From an uncultured Ruminococcus sp. (GTDB taxonomy: Bacteria; Bacillota; Clostridia; Oscillospirales; Ruminococcaceae), in NCBI GenBank assembly GCA_900543145.1, contig UQPZ01000002.1:62001-126000 (forward strand): 64,000 bases of DNA, in the 5' to 3' direction. Shown piece by piece: positions 50,535-58,604 of the stretch (the stretch's first letter is position 1; each line of letters starts with the position of its first letter). Below the pieces are notes generated by a model. The model ran no database searches, was not told the DNA's origin, and saw only the letters and a list, made by a program, of their open reading frames with translations. The translations under genes and the position numbers were made by a program.

Positions 50535-50863
50535 TATAATTTTTTTGTATTATTATAAATATCTGAAACCTGTTCAGGAATATATTTACCTAAGATATTA
50601 AAATAAAATTTGAATATTTATAAGAATATTATATTTACAGTATAACCGCTCCAATATAACGGCTATTAATAAAATATTTTGATTTTATCGGAAAAACAGC
50701 GTGTTTACGTTAACGAAAACCTTTGAGATGCCTTAGTAAAACAAATATCTGTAGATAAGCGATCTTTCAGCGGCTATAAAAATATGAATATAAAGATATG
50801 AAACAGGTAACAGTTTGCCATGCGTCGTCTGCCGAAAGTAAGGCAAAAAAACTTTTACCTTTT

Positions 50864-50893
50864 AAACAAATTCCGCACGGCTAATTTGTGTAT
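50864..50893 (-). terminator. Probable terminator of noc
   Basis: ACAAATT, 10-nt GC-rich loop, AATTTGT on the minus strand just past the stop, followed by TTTAAAAGG. The stem is short and the T-run weak. Confidence 0.45.
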
Positions 50894-50894
50894 T

Positions 50895-51752
50895 TTATCC
50901 TAATTTCTTATTTTCAGCTTCTTCGGGAACTCTTATCGTATACTCTATAAACCCGTCTTTTTTTGATTTTTTTACCTTTGCGTCTACTCCTGCAAGCTTT
51001 ATTACCTGAACTGCTCTGTCTACAGTGTTGAAAAAAAGCCGCAGATCTCCCAGTACAGCAGATCTTTTTCGATAGCTCTGCCTTATCCGTTCGCTTTTTT
51101 CAAGCGTTTTTATGTATTTTTCAGCAGCGTCAACAGTAAGTCCGTCCTTAATGATTTTAAGCAGTACGTCCTCCCTTATGCTTTCGTCCGCTTTAAGCAA
51201 TGCTCTTGCGTGACGCTCGGACAGTCCGTTTGAAATGATGATCTTCCGAAGGGATGGTGAAAGCTTTAATATCCTCAGCTTGTTTGCAATAGTCGACTGC
51301 GCTGTTCCAAGCCGTATAGCCGCTTCTTCCTGGGTCATTCCGTGCTTATTTATAAGAGCCGCAATAGCCTCCGCTTCCTCAAAAAAATTCAGGTCTGCTC
51401 TCTGTATGTTCTCGATCAAAGCAATGACTGCAGATCTGGTGTCAGAAATGTCAACAAGTACGCAGGGAACGCTTTTAAAGCCGGCCATCTTTGCCGCCCT
51501 GAGCCGTCTTTCGCCTGAAATAAGCTCAAAGCCTCCCTCTCTCTTCCGTATAGTAAGAGGCTGAATTATCCCGTCCTGAGAAATGCTCTTTGCAAGCTTT
51601 GTAAGCTCCTCGGTGCTGAAATATTTTCTTGGCTGGTCGGGATTGGGAACGATCGAGCCTATAGGAACTTCAATTACCTTTCCAAGCTCCTTTGCGGCAG
51701 GAGCGGCAGTCTTTTCACGGGTTCTTGTCATAATGCTCATAATTTCGCTCAT
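50895..51752 (-). CDS. noc: ParB-family nucleoid occlusion protein Noc
   Basis: 285 residues with the ParB/Noc CTPase core: IVPNPDQPRKYFS, DGIIQPLTIRKREGGFELISGERRLRAAKMAG and LIENIQRADLNFFEEAEAI, then the HTH (TQEEAAIRLGTAQSTIANKLRILKL) and a C-terminal dimer domain. It differs from the second ParB beside parA and fits Noc better (GIIQPLTIRK). Noc prevents septation over the chromosome. The ATG at 51752 is 7 nt after a hairpin that abuts AAGGAGG; an in-frame ATA lies 6 nt from the SD. Confidence 0.85.
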   Translation of the reverse strand: MSEIMSIMTRTREKTAAPAAKELGKVIEVPIGSIVPNPDQPRKYFSTEELTKLAKSISQDGIIQPLTIRKREGGFELISGERRLRAAKMAGFKSVPCVLVDISDTRSAVIALIENIQRADLNFFEEAEAIAALINKHGMTQEEAAIRLGTAQSTIANKLRILKLSPSLRKIIISNGLSERHARALLKADESIREDVLLKIIKDGLTVDAAEKYIKTLEKSERIRQSYRKRSAVLGDLRLFFNTVDRAVQVIKLAGVDAKVKKSKKDGFIEYTIRVPEEAENKKLG

Positions 51753-51759
51753 GCGGATA

Positions 51760-51783
51760 AAGTTCCGTATGAACTTCCTCCTT
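51760..51783 (-). promoter_or_regulatory. Shine-Dalgarno followed by a 17-nt hairpin (noc)
   Basis: AAGGAGG (51783-51777) abuts AAGTTC-ATACG-GAACTT, followed by TATCCGC and the ATG at 51752. The 430-nt stretch 51784-52155 upstream has no gene I can support; a 32-codon minus frame near 51908-52006 has a poor ribosome site. Confidence 0.55.
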
Positions 51784-52155
51784 TTTAATAAAAGTTATCG
51801 GTATAAGCAGATTATAGCACTTTCAAAGACAGGATTCTATAAAATATTCAAAGAAAAATACCAAAAATTACGCTTAAAAATCACTTTTTTCCGTAGAATT
51901 TTCCCTTAACCGCTGTATTTCGCTCCGTCTTTTGTCGAATAAGGAAAAGCCCCGCCGCATTAAGAATTTCATATAAAAAACCGTTTCCTCCGCTCTCTGT
52001 ATATAAATCGCATAAAAATGAGAAAGATCTGACGCTTTTATGTTTTTTAAGAGTCAGCTTAAATTATAGGTGTCAATAATTAATTTGTCAATGCATTTTT
52101 AAACAATAAGAAATAATTCGCCGCTCTTGATTTATCCATAAGCTGACTTCATTAA

Positions 52156-52208
52156 TTCAATAATTTAATTATTCACAAATTATTTATATGTTCCACGTGG
52201 AACATTTT
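52156..52208 (+). repeat. 53-bp direct repeat A containing parS site 1
   Basis: Begins TTCAATAATTTAATTATTCA and ends in the parS palindrome plus TTTT. It is identical at 51 of 53 positions to the copy at 54472-54524. The two copies frame the lipoprotein and C39-peptidase genes. Confidence 0.85.
52189..52204. other. parS: parS site 1
   Basis: TGTTCCACGTGGAACA, a perfect 16-bp palindrome two symmetric changes away from the B. subtilis parS TGTTTCACGTGAAACA. Confidence 0.92.
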
Positions 52209-52223
52209 TTTAAAACGCTGAGA

Positions 52224-52294
52224 ATAAAAACAGACGCCGCCGCTCCTGCAATACCAGCATAATGCCGTTGTATTTGCAGCAGCTCAGCAGCGTC
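52224..52294 (-). terminator. Long-stem terminator of the cassette operon
   Basis: Minus strand GACGCTGCTGAGC...GTATT-type arms: GACGC and GCGTC close an imperfect stem of about 22 bp with GCTGCAAATAC facing GTATTGCAGGAGC. TGTTTTTATTC follows. It lies just past the lipoprotein stop at 52315. Confidence 0.7.
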
Positions 52295-52314
52295 CGTATT
52301 TTAGATTCTTCCAT

Positions 52315-53580
52315 TCAGCTTATTTCGGAAAACTCAAGCTCGTAATTTTTAAAATAATAAAGCCTGTGATCAGTTTCCTCGCCGCTTTTGGTATATTCGT
52401 TAGCCAGATCCGCAAGCACATCTCCCGTTGAATTGCACATTGCATATGTAAAGCCGTACCTTTTATCGTCAGTACATAAGCTTGCTTTTTTTATACTTCC
52501 GTCTGCTTCAATTGAGTAAATAATATTTTCGCTTTCCTTTTTGGCTTTGTCCCTATTTACGTCGGAGATAAAATTAAACCTTCCTTCGGAGCAATTGGTT
52601 ATCCATTTAAAACGTGGAGATTTAAGAAGAGAAATATATTCCCCGTCCTTGAGCTTCTGTAAGCATTGAAGCATTCCCCTGTTTTCGTAATAGGCGTAGC
52701 CGCCGATAATTCTGAAGTAGTAAACAACAGCGAAACGCTCCTGCATAAGGAGGTTAAAATCCTGCGGCAGCTCAAATTCGTAGCCGAGATCAGGGAAAAA
52801 TTCTTTTGAACCGATAAAATTAAAGGTCTTATCATAAGTATCAATGTAAATATCGACCGTCATGTCTGACGCACGTTTGACCCGCAAAAGATAAATATTT
52901 TCCCCGTCAGAGGTAATATACCTTATTGTTTCGCCTGTTTTTAAGTTCGGATCATATTTAAAAGACGGCGGTAGGATCTGCTGTTCCTTGGTTTTTAAAT
53001 CAAAAGCTTCTATAACCGAGGTACCTATATCGTCGCATACTCCTATATAGGCTTTTCCTCCGCTGACCGTCATAATATTGTAAATAGAAGAATTTGAAAC
53101 CGAGTAGATCTTTTCTATAGACTTTCCGTTTATATCAATATCGAAAATACTCTGTTCGCTTTTATCTTCAGAAAGGTATTCGCCCGTTGTAGCAAGAATA
53201 TATAAATGACCGTCCGTATACTCGGAATTGTTTGTGTTTAAAAATGACCAGTTTTCGATAGTTCCAAGCTTTTCAGATTCTCCGCTTTCTATATTATATG
53301 AATAAATATCAATGTTTTTACGGTCTTTTACTCTTACTGTTTTATAGTAAATAATATTGCTGTCTATAAGATAAAGCAGTGATGAATATTCTATCTCCCC
53401 TATCTTCTCATTATCAGCATTGTATATAGGGTCAACGGTGTATATCGGATCCGGTTCTGTTACTTTTAAGCCGCTATCACCAATGTAACCAGGGTCGCCC
53501 GGCTTTGCATTTCCAAAAGAGCAGCCCGAAAGCGCTAATGCGGCTAAAGCAAATAGAGCCATAATTCGGTTCTTCATATT
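52315..53580 (-). CDS. Lipoprotein with probable beta-propeller domain
   Basis: 421 residues from ATG 53580 (AGGGGTGA 5 nt upstream); a longer frame would overlap the peptidase gene. The signal is MKNRIMALFALAALALSGCS with Cys19 for lipidation. Repeated strands such as SSLLYLIDSNIIYYKTVRVK, YNIESGESEKLGTIENW, HLYILATTGEY, IYNIMTVSGGKAYIGVCDD and ENIYLLRVKRASD look like propeller blades of a DUF5050-like fold. It is the second gene of a two-gene unit with a C39 peptidase. The function is not known. Confidence 0.7.
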   Translation of the reverse strand, partial: NMKNRIMALFALAALALSGCSFGNAKPGDPGYIGDSGLKVTEPDPIYTVDPIYNADNEKIGEIEYSSLLYLIDSNIIYYKTVRVKDRKNIDIYSYNIESGESEKLGTIENWSFLNTNNSEYTDGHLYILATTGEYLSEDKSEQSIFDIDINGKSIEKIYSVSNSSIYNIMTVSGGKAYIGVCDDIGTSVIEAFDLKTKEQQILPPSFKYDPNLKTGETIRYITSDGENIYLLRVKRASDMTVDIYIDTYDKTFNFIGSKEFFPDLGYEFELPQDFNLLMQERFAVVYYFRIIGGYAYYENRGMLQCLQKLKDGEYISLLKSPRFKWITNCSEGRFNFISDVNRDKAKKESENIIYSIEADGSIKKASLCTDDKRYGFTYAMCNSTGDVLADLANEYTKSGEETDHRLYYFKNYELEFSEIS

Positions 53581-53594
53581 GCTCACCCCTGTTC

Positions 53595-54317
53595 TTAATA
53601 AACTATACTTCTGCAAACTCTGTCAACAACCGATGAAGCGATTGTATAAAAGCAGTCCACATTTGCATCTTTTCCGCCCCAAGGGTCCGCAATTTCTATA
53701 TAACTGCCTGCATTTGATGTAATTACGCCTTTTGCCAGAATACAATGCCCCGGGGTTGCATATTTCCAGTTACTTTCATTTGATACGATTCTTAAAAACG
53801 CAGGAACAGAATCATTGACTACGTCCATTTTTATGCAGTTGACCAGATCAGTTTCAGTAGGCGAGCTTTTATAAATATAAAGACATCGATTCTGCTTTCC
53901 GTTCATATAATTGGGTACCTTTGTAAAATCCTGATGTATACTGAGGTTAATTACAGTCTGAGAGGGAGAAGAACCGTTTATATACATAAGGGCGCTTTTA
54001 ACACAAGCAGGACCGCAGTATGTATCCGTTTCCTGCTGATACATAGTAAAAGAACCGGGAAGAGAGTACCCGATGAGTTCTCTGGTTTTAGGATTTTCTT
54101 CAGTCATGTGGGAAAGAAGATATTCCTTTTCTTCTGCAATTTTTTTCTGTTCATCGCTTAAACTGCTGTAGTACTCATAGTATTCTGCTTCGTTGACCTG
54201 AGCATTATCTCCGGGTATTACCGAAGGCTCACCTACCGCATATACCTGTGTGCAGACAGTCATAAAAGCAGCCGCAGCAGCCGTAAATAAAACCATAACT
54301 CTTACTATTTTCCTCAT
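53595..54317 (-). CDS. Secreted C39-like cysteine peptidase
   Basis: 240 residues from ATG 54317 (AAAGGA 9 nt upstream). The signal peptide is RKIVRVMVLFTAAAAAFMTVCTQVYA. The catalytic Cys is in QQETDTYCGPACVKSALMYI, the His in TPGHCILAKGVI and the Asp in IEIADPWGGKD, matching the C39_2 papain-like fold. Before it is an acidic helical segment (EYYEYYSSLSDEQKKIAEEKEYLLSHM). It probably cleaves peptides outside the cell. It shares a strong promoter with the lipoprotein gene 14 nt downstream. Confidence 0.85.
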   Translation of the reverse strand: MRKIVRVMVLFTAAAAAFMTVCTQVYAVGEPSVIPGDNAQVNEAEYYEYYSSLSDEQKKIAEEKEYLLSHMTEENPKTRELIGYSLPGSFTMYQQETDTYCGPACVKSALMYINGSSPSQTVINLSIHQDFTKVPNYMNGKQNRCLYIYKSSPTETDLVNCIKMDVVNDSVPAFLRIVSNESNWKYATPGHCILAKGVITSNAGSYIEIADPWGGKDANVDCFYTIASSVVDRVCRSIVY

Positions 54318-54367
54318 ATAGATCAGTCCTTTCATTTTGTTTAATTTAACCAATATCCTCCTTTTAA

Positions 54368-54396
54368 AATATACCATAATTATACTTGTTTGTCAA
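54368..54396 (-). promoter_or_regulatory. Promoter of the peptidase-lipoprotein unit
   Basis: TTGACA (54396-54391), 17-nt spacer, TATATT (54373-54368) on the minus strand. Confidence 0.85.
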
Positions 54397-54471
54397 TACA
54401 TATTTTAATAAAATATAAATTGTTTATTGTTTTCAAATCATAATGCATAGTGGTTGTGTCAATTATAATGG

Positions 54472-54524
54472 TTCAATAATTTAATTATTCATAAATTATC
54501 TATATGTTCCACGTGGAACATTTT
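54472..54524 (+). repeat. 53-bp direct repeat B containing parS site 2
   Basis: Same orientation as repeat A at 52156-52208, with two mismatches. The matching A/T flank extends 33 bp upstream of parS, far more than the site itself requires. Confidence 0.85.
54505..54520. other. parS: parS site 2
   Basis: TGTTCCACGTGGAACA, perfect palindrome, 180 bp upstream of parA. Confidence 0.92.
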
Positions 54525-54600
54525 ACTCTTACGAATTTAATTTATAAAAAACTATTTAAAATAAAAGTTTGAGTATTTACGGACTCAATAGCTTATTAAA

Positions 54601-54616
54601 TGTTCTACGCAGAACT
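54601..54616. other. Degenerate parS-like site
   Basis: TGTTCTACGCAGAACT keeps the outer TGTTC and the AGAAC mirror but has changed central and outer bases. It lies 85 bp before parA, overlapping the area of its promoter (TATAAT at 54663-54668). Confidence 0.45.
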
Positions 54617-54700
54617 TTTTTTAATTCTAAAAAAAGCCCTTTTCAAAACGCAAAAAATATAGTATAATAAAAGTAAAAGTAAAACTTAAGGAGAATAGCT

Positions 54701-55465
54701 ATGGGAAAAATAATAGCCGTATCGAATCAGAAAGGCGGAGTAGGAAAATCAACTACGGTAGTAAATCTGGCCGCAGTTTTCGGAAATAGAGGAAAAAAGG
54801 TGCTTATAGTTGATTTCGATCCTCAGGGCAATACTACTACCAGCTACGGAATAAAAAAGAAAAGTATACGGAATACCGTATATGAAGTGCTAATGGACGA
54901 TTGCTCGGTTTTTGAAGCGGCAGTAGCCACCGAATTTCGAGGGGTCTCCGTTGTCCCCACGACTCAGAAGCTTTCCGGAGCTTCCGTAGAGCTGGTTTCT
55001 GTAAAGGACAGGGCAAGACGTTTGCGCTCAAAGCTGCTTGAAGCAAAGGATTTCTATGATTTTATACTTATAGACTGCCCTCCTACACTGGATATGCTGA
55101 CCATAAATGCACTTGTGGCGGCGGATACAGTGCTTATTCCGCTCCAGTGTGAATTTCTTTCACTTGAGGGATTAGTTGAGCTTAACCAGACTATAGAACG
55201 TGTTAAGAAAACCTGGAATCCCGATTTAAAAATAGAGGGGATACTATTTACAATGTTCGTTGAGCGTTACAAGGTAACAGGACAGATTGTTGCGGAGGTT
55301 AAAAAATATTTTTCAAACCACGTTTTCAAAACGGTTATCCCACGGAATATAGCGCTTTCGGAAGCTCCAAGCTTCGGACAGCCTGCACTTTATTACGACA
55401 AAAAGTCCAAAGGCTCAAAGGCGTATGAGTCGCTTGCAAAAGAAATAATAAAAAATAATATTTAG
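54701..55465 (+). CDS. parA: Chromosome partitioning ATPase ParA (Soj)
   Basis: 254 residues: the deviant Walker A KGGVGKST in MGKIIAVSNQKGGVGKSTTV, then VLIVDFDPQGNTTTSYG and FILIDCPPTLDMLTINAL. It cycles between ATP-bound DNA-binding dimer and monomer, stimulated by ParB. parB is not directly next to it: a parS, a DUF3795 gene, another parS, mnmM and a repeat array separate them by 2 kb. Confidence 0.95.
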   Translation: MGKIIAVSNQKGGVGKSTTVVNLAAVFGNRGKKVLIVDFDPQGNTTTSYGIKKKSIRNTVYEVLMDDCSVFEAAVATEFRGVSVVPTTQKLSGASVELVSVKDRARRLRSKLLEAKDFYDFILIDCPPTLDMLTINALVAADTVLIPLQCEFLSLEGLVELNQTIERVKKTWNPDLKIEGILFTMFVERYKVTGQIVAEVKKYFSNHVFKTVIPRNIALSEAPSFGQPALYYDKKSKGSKAYESLAKEIIKNNI

Positions 55466-55489
55466 ATTAATACATAACGGTACAGTAAA

Positions 55490-55505
55490 TGTTCCACGTG
55501 GAACA
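55490..55505. other. parS: parS site 3
   Basis: TGTTCCACGTGGAACA, perfect palindrome, 25 bp after the parA stop. Confidence 0.92.
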
Positions 55506-55594
55506 TTTTAATAAGGACAGTGTTTCGTCTTAGCAAACAACTGAAAAAAGCAAGAGAAAATGCCGGATAAGGCATGGAAAAGGAGAAATACATA

Positions 55595-56080
55595 ATGAAC
55601 ATTTCAATATGCGGCTTAGACTGCGGAAATTGTGAACTGAAGGATTCCTGCAAAGGCTGTTCTGAAACGAACGGAAGGCCGTTCGGCGGCAAGTGTATTA
55701 TTGCCCAATGCTGTAAAAACGGAGAAAGTGAGCATTGCCGCGGAAAATGCTTTGCCGGTAAATGCAGGCTTAAAAAGCAGCTGATCGAGGAATTTAACTC
55801 GCTTGGGATAGAGGATATGGAAGAGGTTACAGATCTTAATGCGCTGAAAGGCTCATATATAAATCTTGAATACACGCTTCTAGGAGGACAGGCAGTCAAA
55901 TTATGGGACGACAGCAGAGTTTATTTAGGTAATCAGATCTGCAAGAAAAACAGCAGCAGGTGCTACGGACTGACCGCAGACGAAAGCTATCTTTTGGTAT
56001 GCGAATACGGCGACGGCGGCTGTGACGCGGAAATTATAGTATATAAAAAGCGTAAAAATAACGGCTCGGAAAGACAATAG
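55595..56080 (+). CDS. DUF3795 Cys-rich protein
   Basis: 161 residues from ATG 55595 (AAAAGGAG 9 nt upstream; an ATG 7 codons earlier covers the SD). The N-terminal half is a Cys cluster: CGLDCGNCELKDSCKGC and then CIIAQCCKN and CRGKCFAGKCRL, about 13 Cys, likely binding metal or iron-sulfur. The C-terminal half is an alpha/beta region with SRVYLGNQICKKNSSRCYGL. The DUF3795 family has no settled function. Confidence 0.78.
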   Translation: MNISICGLDCGNCELKDSCKGCSETNGRPFGGKCIIAQCCKNGESEHCRGKCFAGKCRLKKQLIEEFNSLGIEDMEEVTDLNALKGSYINLEYTLLGGQAVKLWDDSRVYLGNQICKKNSSRCYGLTADESYLLVCEYGDGGCDAEIIVYKKRKNNGSERQ

Positions 56081-56146
56081 TTACACAAAAGAGTTAGTAT
56101 TGCAGAAAATACGCTTATCTGCATGGAAATCAAGCATGAATTAAAA

Positions 56147-56162
56147 TGTTCCACGTGGAACA
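56147..56162. other. parS: parS site 4
   Basis: TGTTCCACGTGGAACA, perfect palindrome, 23 bp before the mnmM start. An in-frame upstream extension of mnmM would translate through it, another reason to place that start downstream. Confidence 0.92.
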
Positions 56163-56185
56163 TTTCAGAAAAAGGGGAAATGAAA

Positions 56186-56752
56186 ATGGCAAGCACATTC
56201 GGAGCGGTTCAGCTTGCTCACGAATTTTTAGCAGCACAGGTCAAACCCGGAGATATTTGTATAGACTGCACAGCGGGGAGGGGAAACGACACGGCATTTC
56301 TCTGCTCGCTTGTAGGAGAAAGCGGGAAGGTTTACAGCTTTGATATTCAGCAGGAAGCTGTTGAAAGCACAAGAATGCTTCTTGAAGAAAGGGGATTCAC
56401 GGACATTGCCTGTGTAATTCACGGCAGTCATGAATTTGCAGACCGATATATAGGCGAGGGAGAAGCAGCTGCTGCGGTATTTAATCTCGGCTGGCTTCCC
56501 GGCGGAGATCACTCAGTTCACACTCAGACGGCTTCGACGATAACGGCAATAGAAAAATGCCTGAAGCTTCTGAAATCGGGAGGGGTTATTAGCCTTTCAA
56601 TATATTACGGCAGGGACACAGGCTTTGAAGAAAAGGACGCAGTGCTCAACTATATTTCAAAGCTTCCTGTAGGAGAATTTACGGTAATAGTCAGTGAGTT
56701 TACAAACCGCCCCAACTGCCCTCCAATAAGCGTAAGGATATACAAGTCCTAG
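56186..56752 (+). CDS. mnmM: MnmM-type (YtqB) SAM-dependent tRNA methyltransferase
   Basis: 188 residues from ATG 56186 (AAAGGGG 8 nt upstream). The SAM-binding motif is CIDCTAGRGNDTAFLCSLVG, then VYSFDIQQEAVEST and VFNLGWLPGGDHSVHTQTAST, the defining segment of the YtqB/rRNA_methylase family now linked to the wobble-uridine modification mnm5s2U. The C-terminus NRPNCPPISVRIYKS ends in codons and stop supplied by the repeat element (AAGTCCTAG). Confidence 0.88.
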   Translation: MASTFGAVQLAHEFLAAQVKPGDICIDCTAGRGNDTAFLCSLVGESGKVYSFDIQQEAVESTRMLLEERGFTDIACVIHGSHEFADRYIGEGEAAAAVFNLGWLPGGDHSVHTQTASTITAIEKCLKLLKSGGVISLSIYYGRDTGFEEKDAVLNYISKLPVGEFTVIVSEFTNRPNCPPISVRIYKS

Positions 56753-57300
56753 CGCAGACGGCGGTCCTAGCGCGGACGGCGCAAGCCGCGTGATCGCTCC
56801 TGGTGTCGCTCGTTTGTGTGGAGGAAAATTTTGTGCCGCGGCAATGGTTTGTAAAAAATTAAAAATAAAAAGTCCTAGGTCTTAGCGCGGACGGGGCAAG
56901 TTGCGTGATCGCTCCTGGCGTCGCTCGTTTCTGCGGGCGGGAAATTTTGTACCGCGGCTATGGCAAGTCAAAGATACTTTCTAAGAATGTTCTGGTGCAG
57001 ACGGGGCAAGTCGCGTGATCGCTCCCGGGGTCGCTCGTTTGTGTGGAGGGAAATTTTGTGCCGCGGCAATGGCAAGTCAAAGATACTTTCTAAAAATGTT
57101 CTGGCGCGGACGGGGCAAGTTGCGTGATCGCTCCTGGTGTCGTTCTTTTCTGCGGGCGGGAAATTTTGTACCGCGGCAATGGTTTGTAAAAAATTAAAAA
57201 TAAAAAGTCCTAGGTCTTAGCGCAGACGGGGCAAGTCGTGTGATTGCTATTGGCGTCGCTCGAAGGTGAGGAAGGTCGATTTTATGGCGCAGAGGCGGGA
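56742..57300 (+). repeat. Tandem array of five GC-rich ~110-bp repeats after mnmM
   Basis: Units begin near 56769, 56884, 56995, 57102 and 57219 with GCGCRGACGGGGCAAGT, continue CGTGATCGCTCCTGG and GTCGCTCGTTT, and end GAAATTTTGT-CCGCGGC-ATGG. Two kinds of A/T-rich linker alternate (TTTGTAAAAAATTAAAAAT and CAAGTCAAAGATACTTTCTA). The last unit breaks off after about 45 bp. A 60-codon plus frame inside is repeat sequence, not a gene. The following 57301-57460 has no gene. Confidence 0.9.
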
Positions 57301-57473
57301 AGATATAAATAATGGGGTAAAGAATGTTAGACGGGTTTATTCAGGGATGTCGAATGAGCGCAGTTCGTCCTTGTGATTATATGTGCAAAGTTCGGTTTTT
57401 TCCTAAGCGGCGCAGTAAACATTAATTAATGTAAAAAATTAGCATACATGAAAGAATACGGAGGTTAATAAAA

Positions 57474-58406
57474 ATGGCAAAAAAGGAAAGGTTGAAAAAC
57501 GGCTTGGATTCGTTATTTGAGGACAATTTCAGCGAAAGCGGAGAAGCTTCCGAGGAAGGAAAAAATTCCGACGTAAGGGAAATACGAATTTCGCTTATAG
57601 AGCCTGACAGGAATCAGCCGAGATCGGATTTTGACGAGGAGAGGCTTAACGAGCTGGCGGAAAATATCAGACAGCACGGAGTTTTACAGCCGATACTGGT
57701 GCGTCCTTTTGGCGAGGACAGGTACATGATAGTTGCCGGAGAACGGCGTTGGAGGGCGGCTAGAATAGCCGGACTGAGCGAGATACCCGCGCTTATAAGG
57801 GAGCTTACGGAGCTGGAGGCGGCTCAGATAGCTTTGATCGAGAATATTCAGAGGGAGGATCTGAATCCTATTGAGGAGGCCAAGGCTTACAGGCGGCTTT
57901 CTGATGAATTCGGAATGAAGCAGGAGGATATTGCCCGTATAGTGGGGAAATCGAGGGCGGCGGTTTCTAACTCAATGAGGCTTCTTAATCTTATTCCTGA
58001 GGTTCAGGAGGCGGTTTCAAGCAAGCAGATCTCCGCAGGTCACGCAAAGGTTCTGTGCGGAGTTGAGAATCCTGAGCAGCAGAGGATATTAATGCTTCAG
58101 GCGCAGAACGACAATATGTCAGTAAGGGATTTTACGCAGCACGTTGAAAAGGTACTGGGCGGCGGCTACAAGCGTGAGGCTGAGGAAAGAAATTCACGCA
58201 AGGCTTCAGGCGGCAGGATAAAGAAGGTAGTATTCGGCGACCCTGACGAAAAAATGCTTTTAGAGGCAAGGACGGCAATTTACAGCGAATACGGTATAGC
58301 TCCCGATTTCAAGCGAACAAAGACGGGAGTAATTATAATGGATATGGAATTCGGCAGCGACGAAATGTTTGCAGACTTTTTAAAAAGAATATCTCACAAG
58401 TCCTAG
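57474..58406 (+). CDS. parB: Chromosome partitioning protein ParB (Spo0J)
   Basis: 310 residues. After a charged start, the CTPase/N-engaging core reads IRISLIEPDRNQPRSDFDEE, HGVLQPILVRPFGEDRYMIVAGERRWRAARIAG and LIENIQREDLNPIEEAKAYRRL, followed by the HTH MKQEDIARIVGKSRAAVSNSMRLLNL that reads parS. It loads at parS and slides as a CTP-dependent clamp. GGAGG is 9 nt upstream. The stop is the TAG of the repeat element that begins in its last codons (HKS). Confidence 0.94.
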   Translation: MAKKERLKNGLDSLFEDNFSESGEASEEGKNSDVREIRISLIEPDRNQPRSDFDEERLNELAENIRQHGVLQPILVRPFGEDRYMIVAGERRWRAARIAGLSEIPALIRELTELEAAQIALIENIQREDLNPIEEAKAYRRLSDEFGMKQEDIARIVGKSRAAVSNSMRLLNLIPEVQEAVSSKQISAGHAKVLCGVENPEQQRILMLQAQNDNMSVRDFTQHVEKVLGGGYKREAEERNSRKASGGRIKKVVFGDPDEKMLLEARTAIYSEYGIAPDFKRTKTGVIIMDMEFGSDEMFADFLKRISHKS

Positions 58407-58604
58407 GTCTTAGCGCATTCGGCGCAATTCGCATAATCGCTCCTGACGTCGCTCGTTTGTGCTGGTGGGTACTTATATGCTGCGGCAATAGATTGCAAAA
58501 AACTAAGCATAAAAAGGTCTTGGCGCAGACAGTGCAATTCGCGTGATCGCTCTTGGGGTCGCTCCAAGGTGCGGGATGTCGATTTACTGCCGCGGTAAAA
58601 GAGA
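58396..58604 (+). repeat. Two diverged copies of the 3'-end repeat after parB
   Basis: ACAAGTCCTAGGTCTTAGCG overlaps the parB stop, then GCGCAATTCGCATAATCGC and TCCTGACGTCGCTCG. A second unit starts near 58517 (TCTTGGCGCAGACAGTGC) after an A-rich linker. They are more diverged than the units after mnmM. Confidence 0.85.

Noticed and set aside
57015..57197. 60-codon plus-strand ORF inside the tandem repeats
   Set aside because: Its sequence is the repeat unit translated twice (for example RDRSW and FVPRQW segments); it has no SD and follows the repeat period.
56742..57300. CRISPR array
   Set aside because: Units are about 110 bp, linkers are of two recurring types instead of unique spacers, and no cas genes are present.
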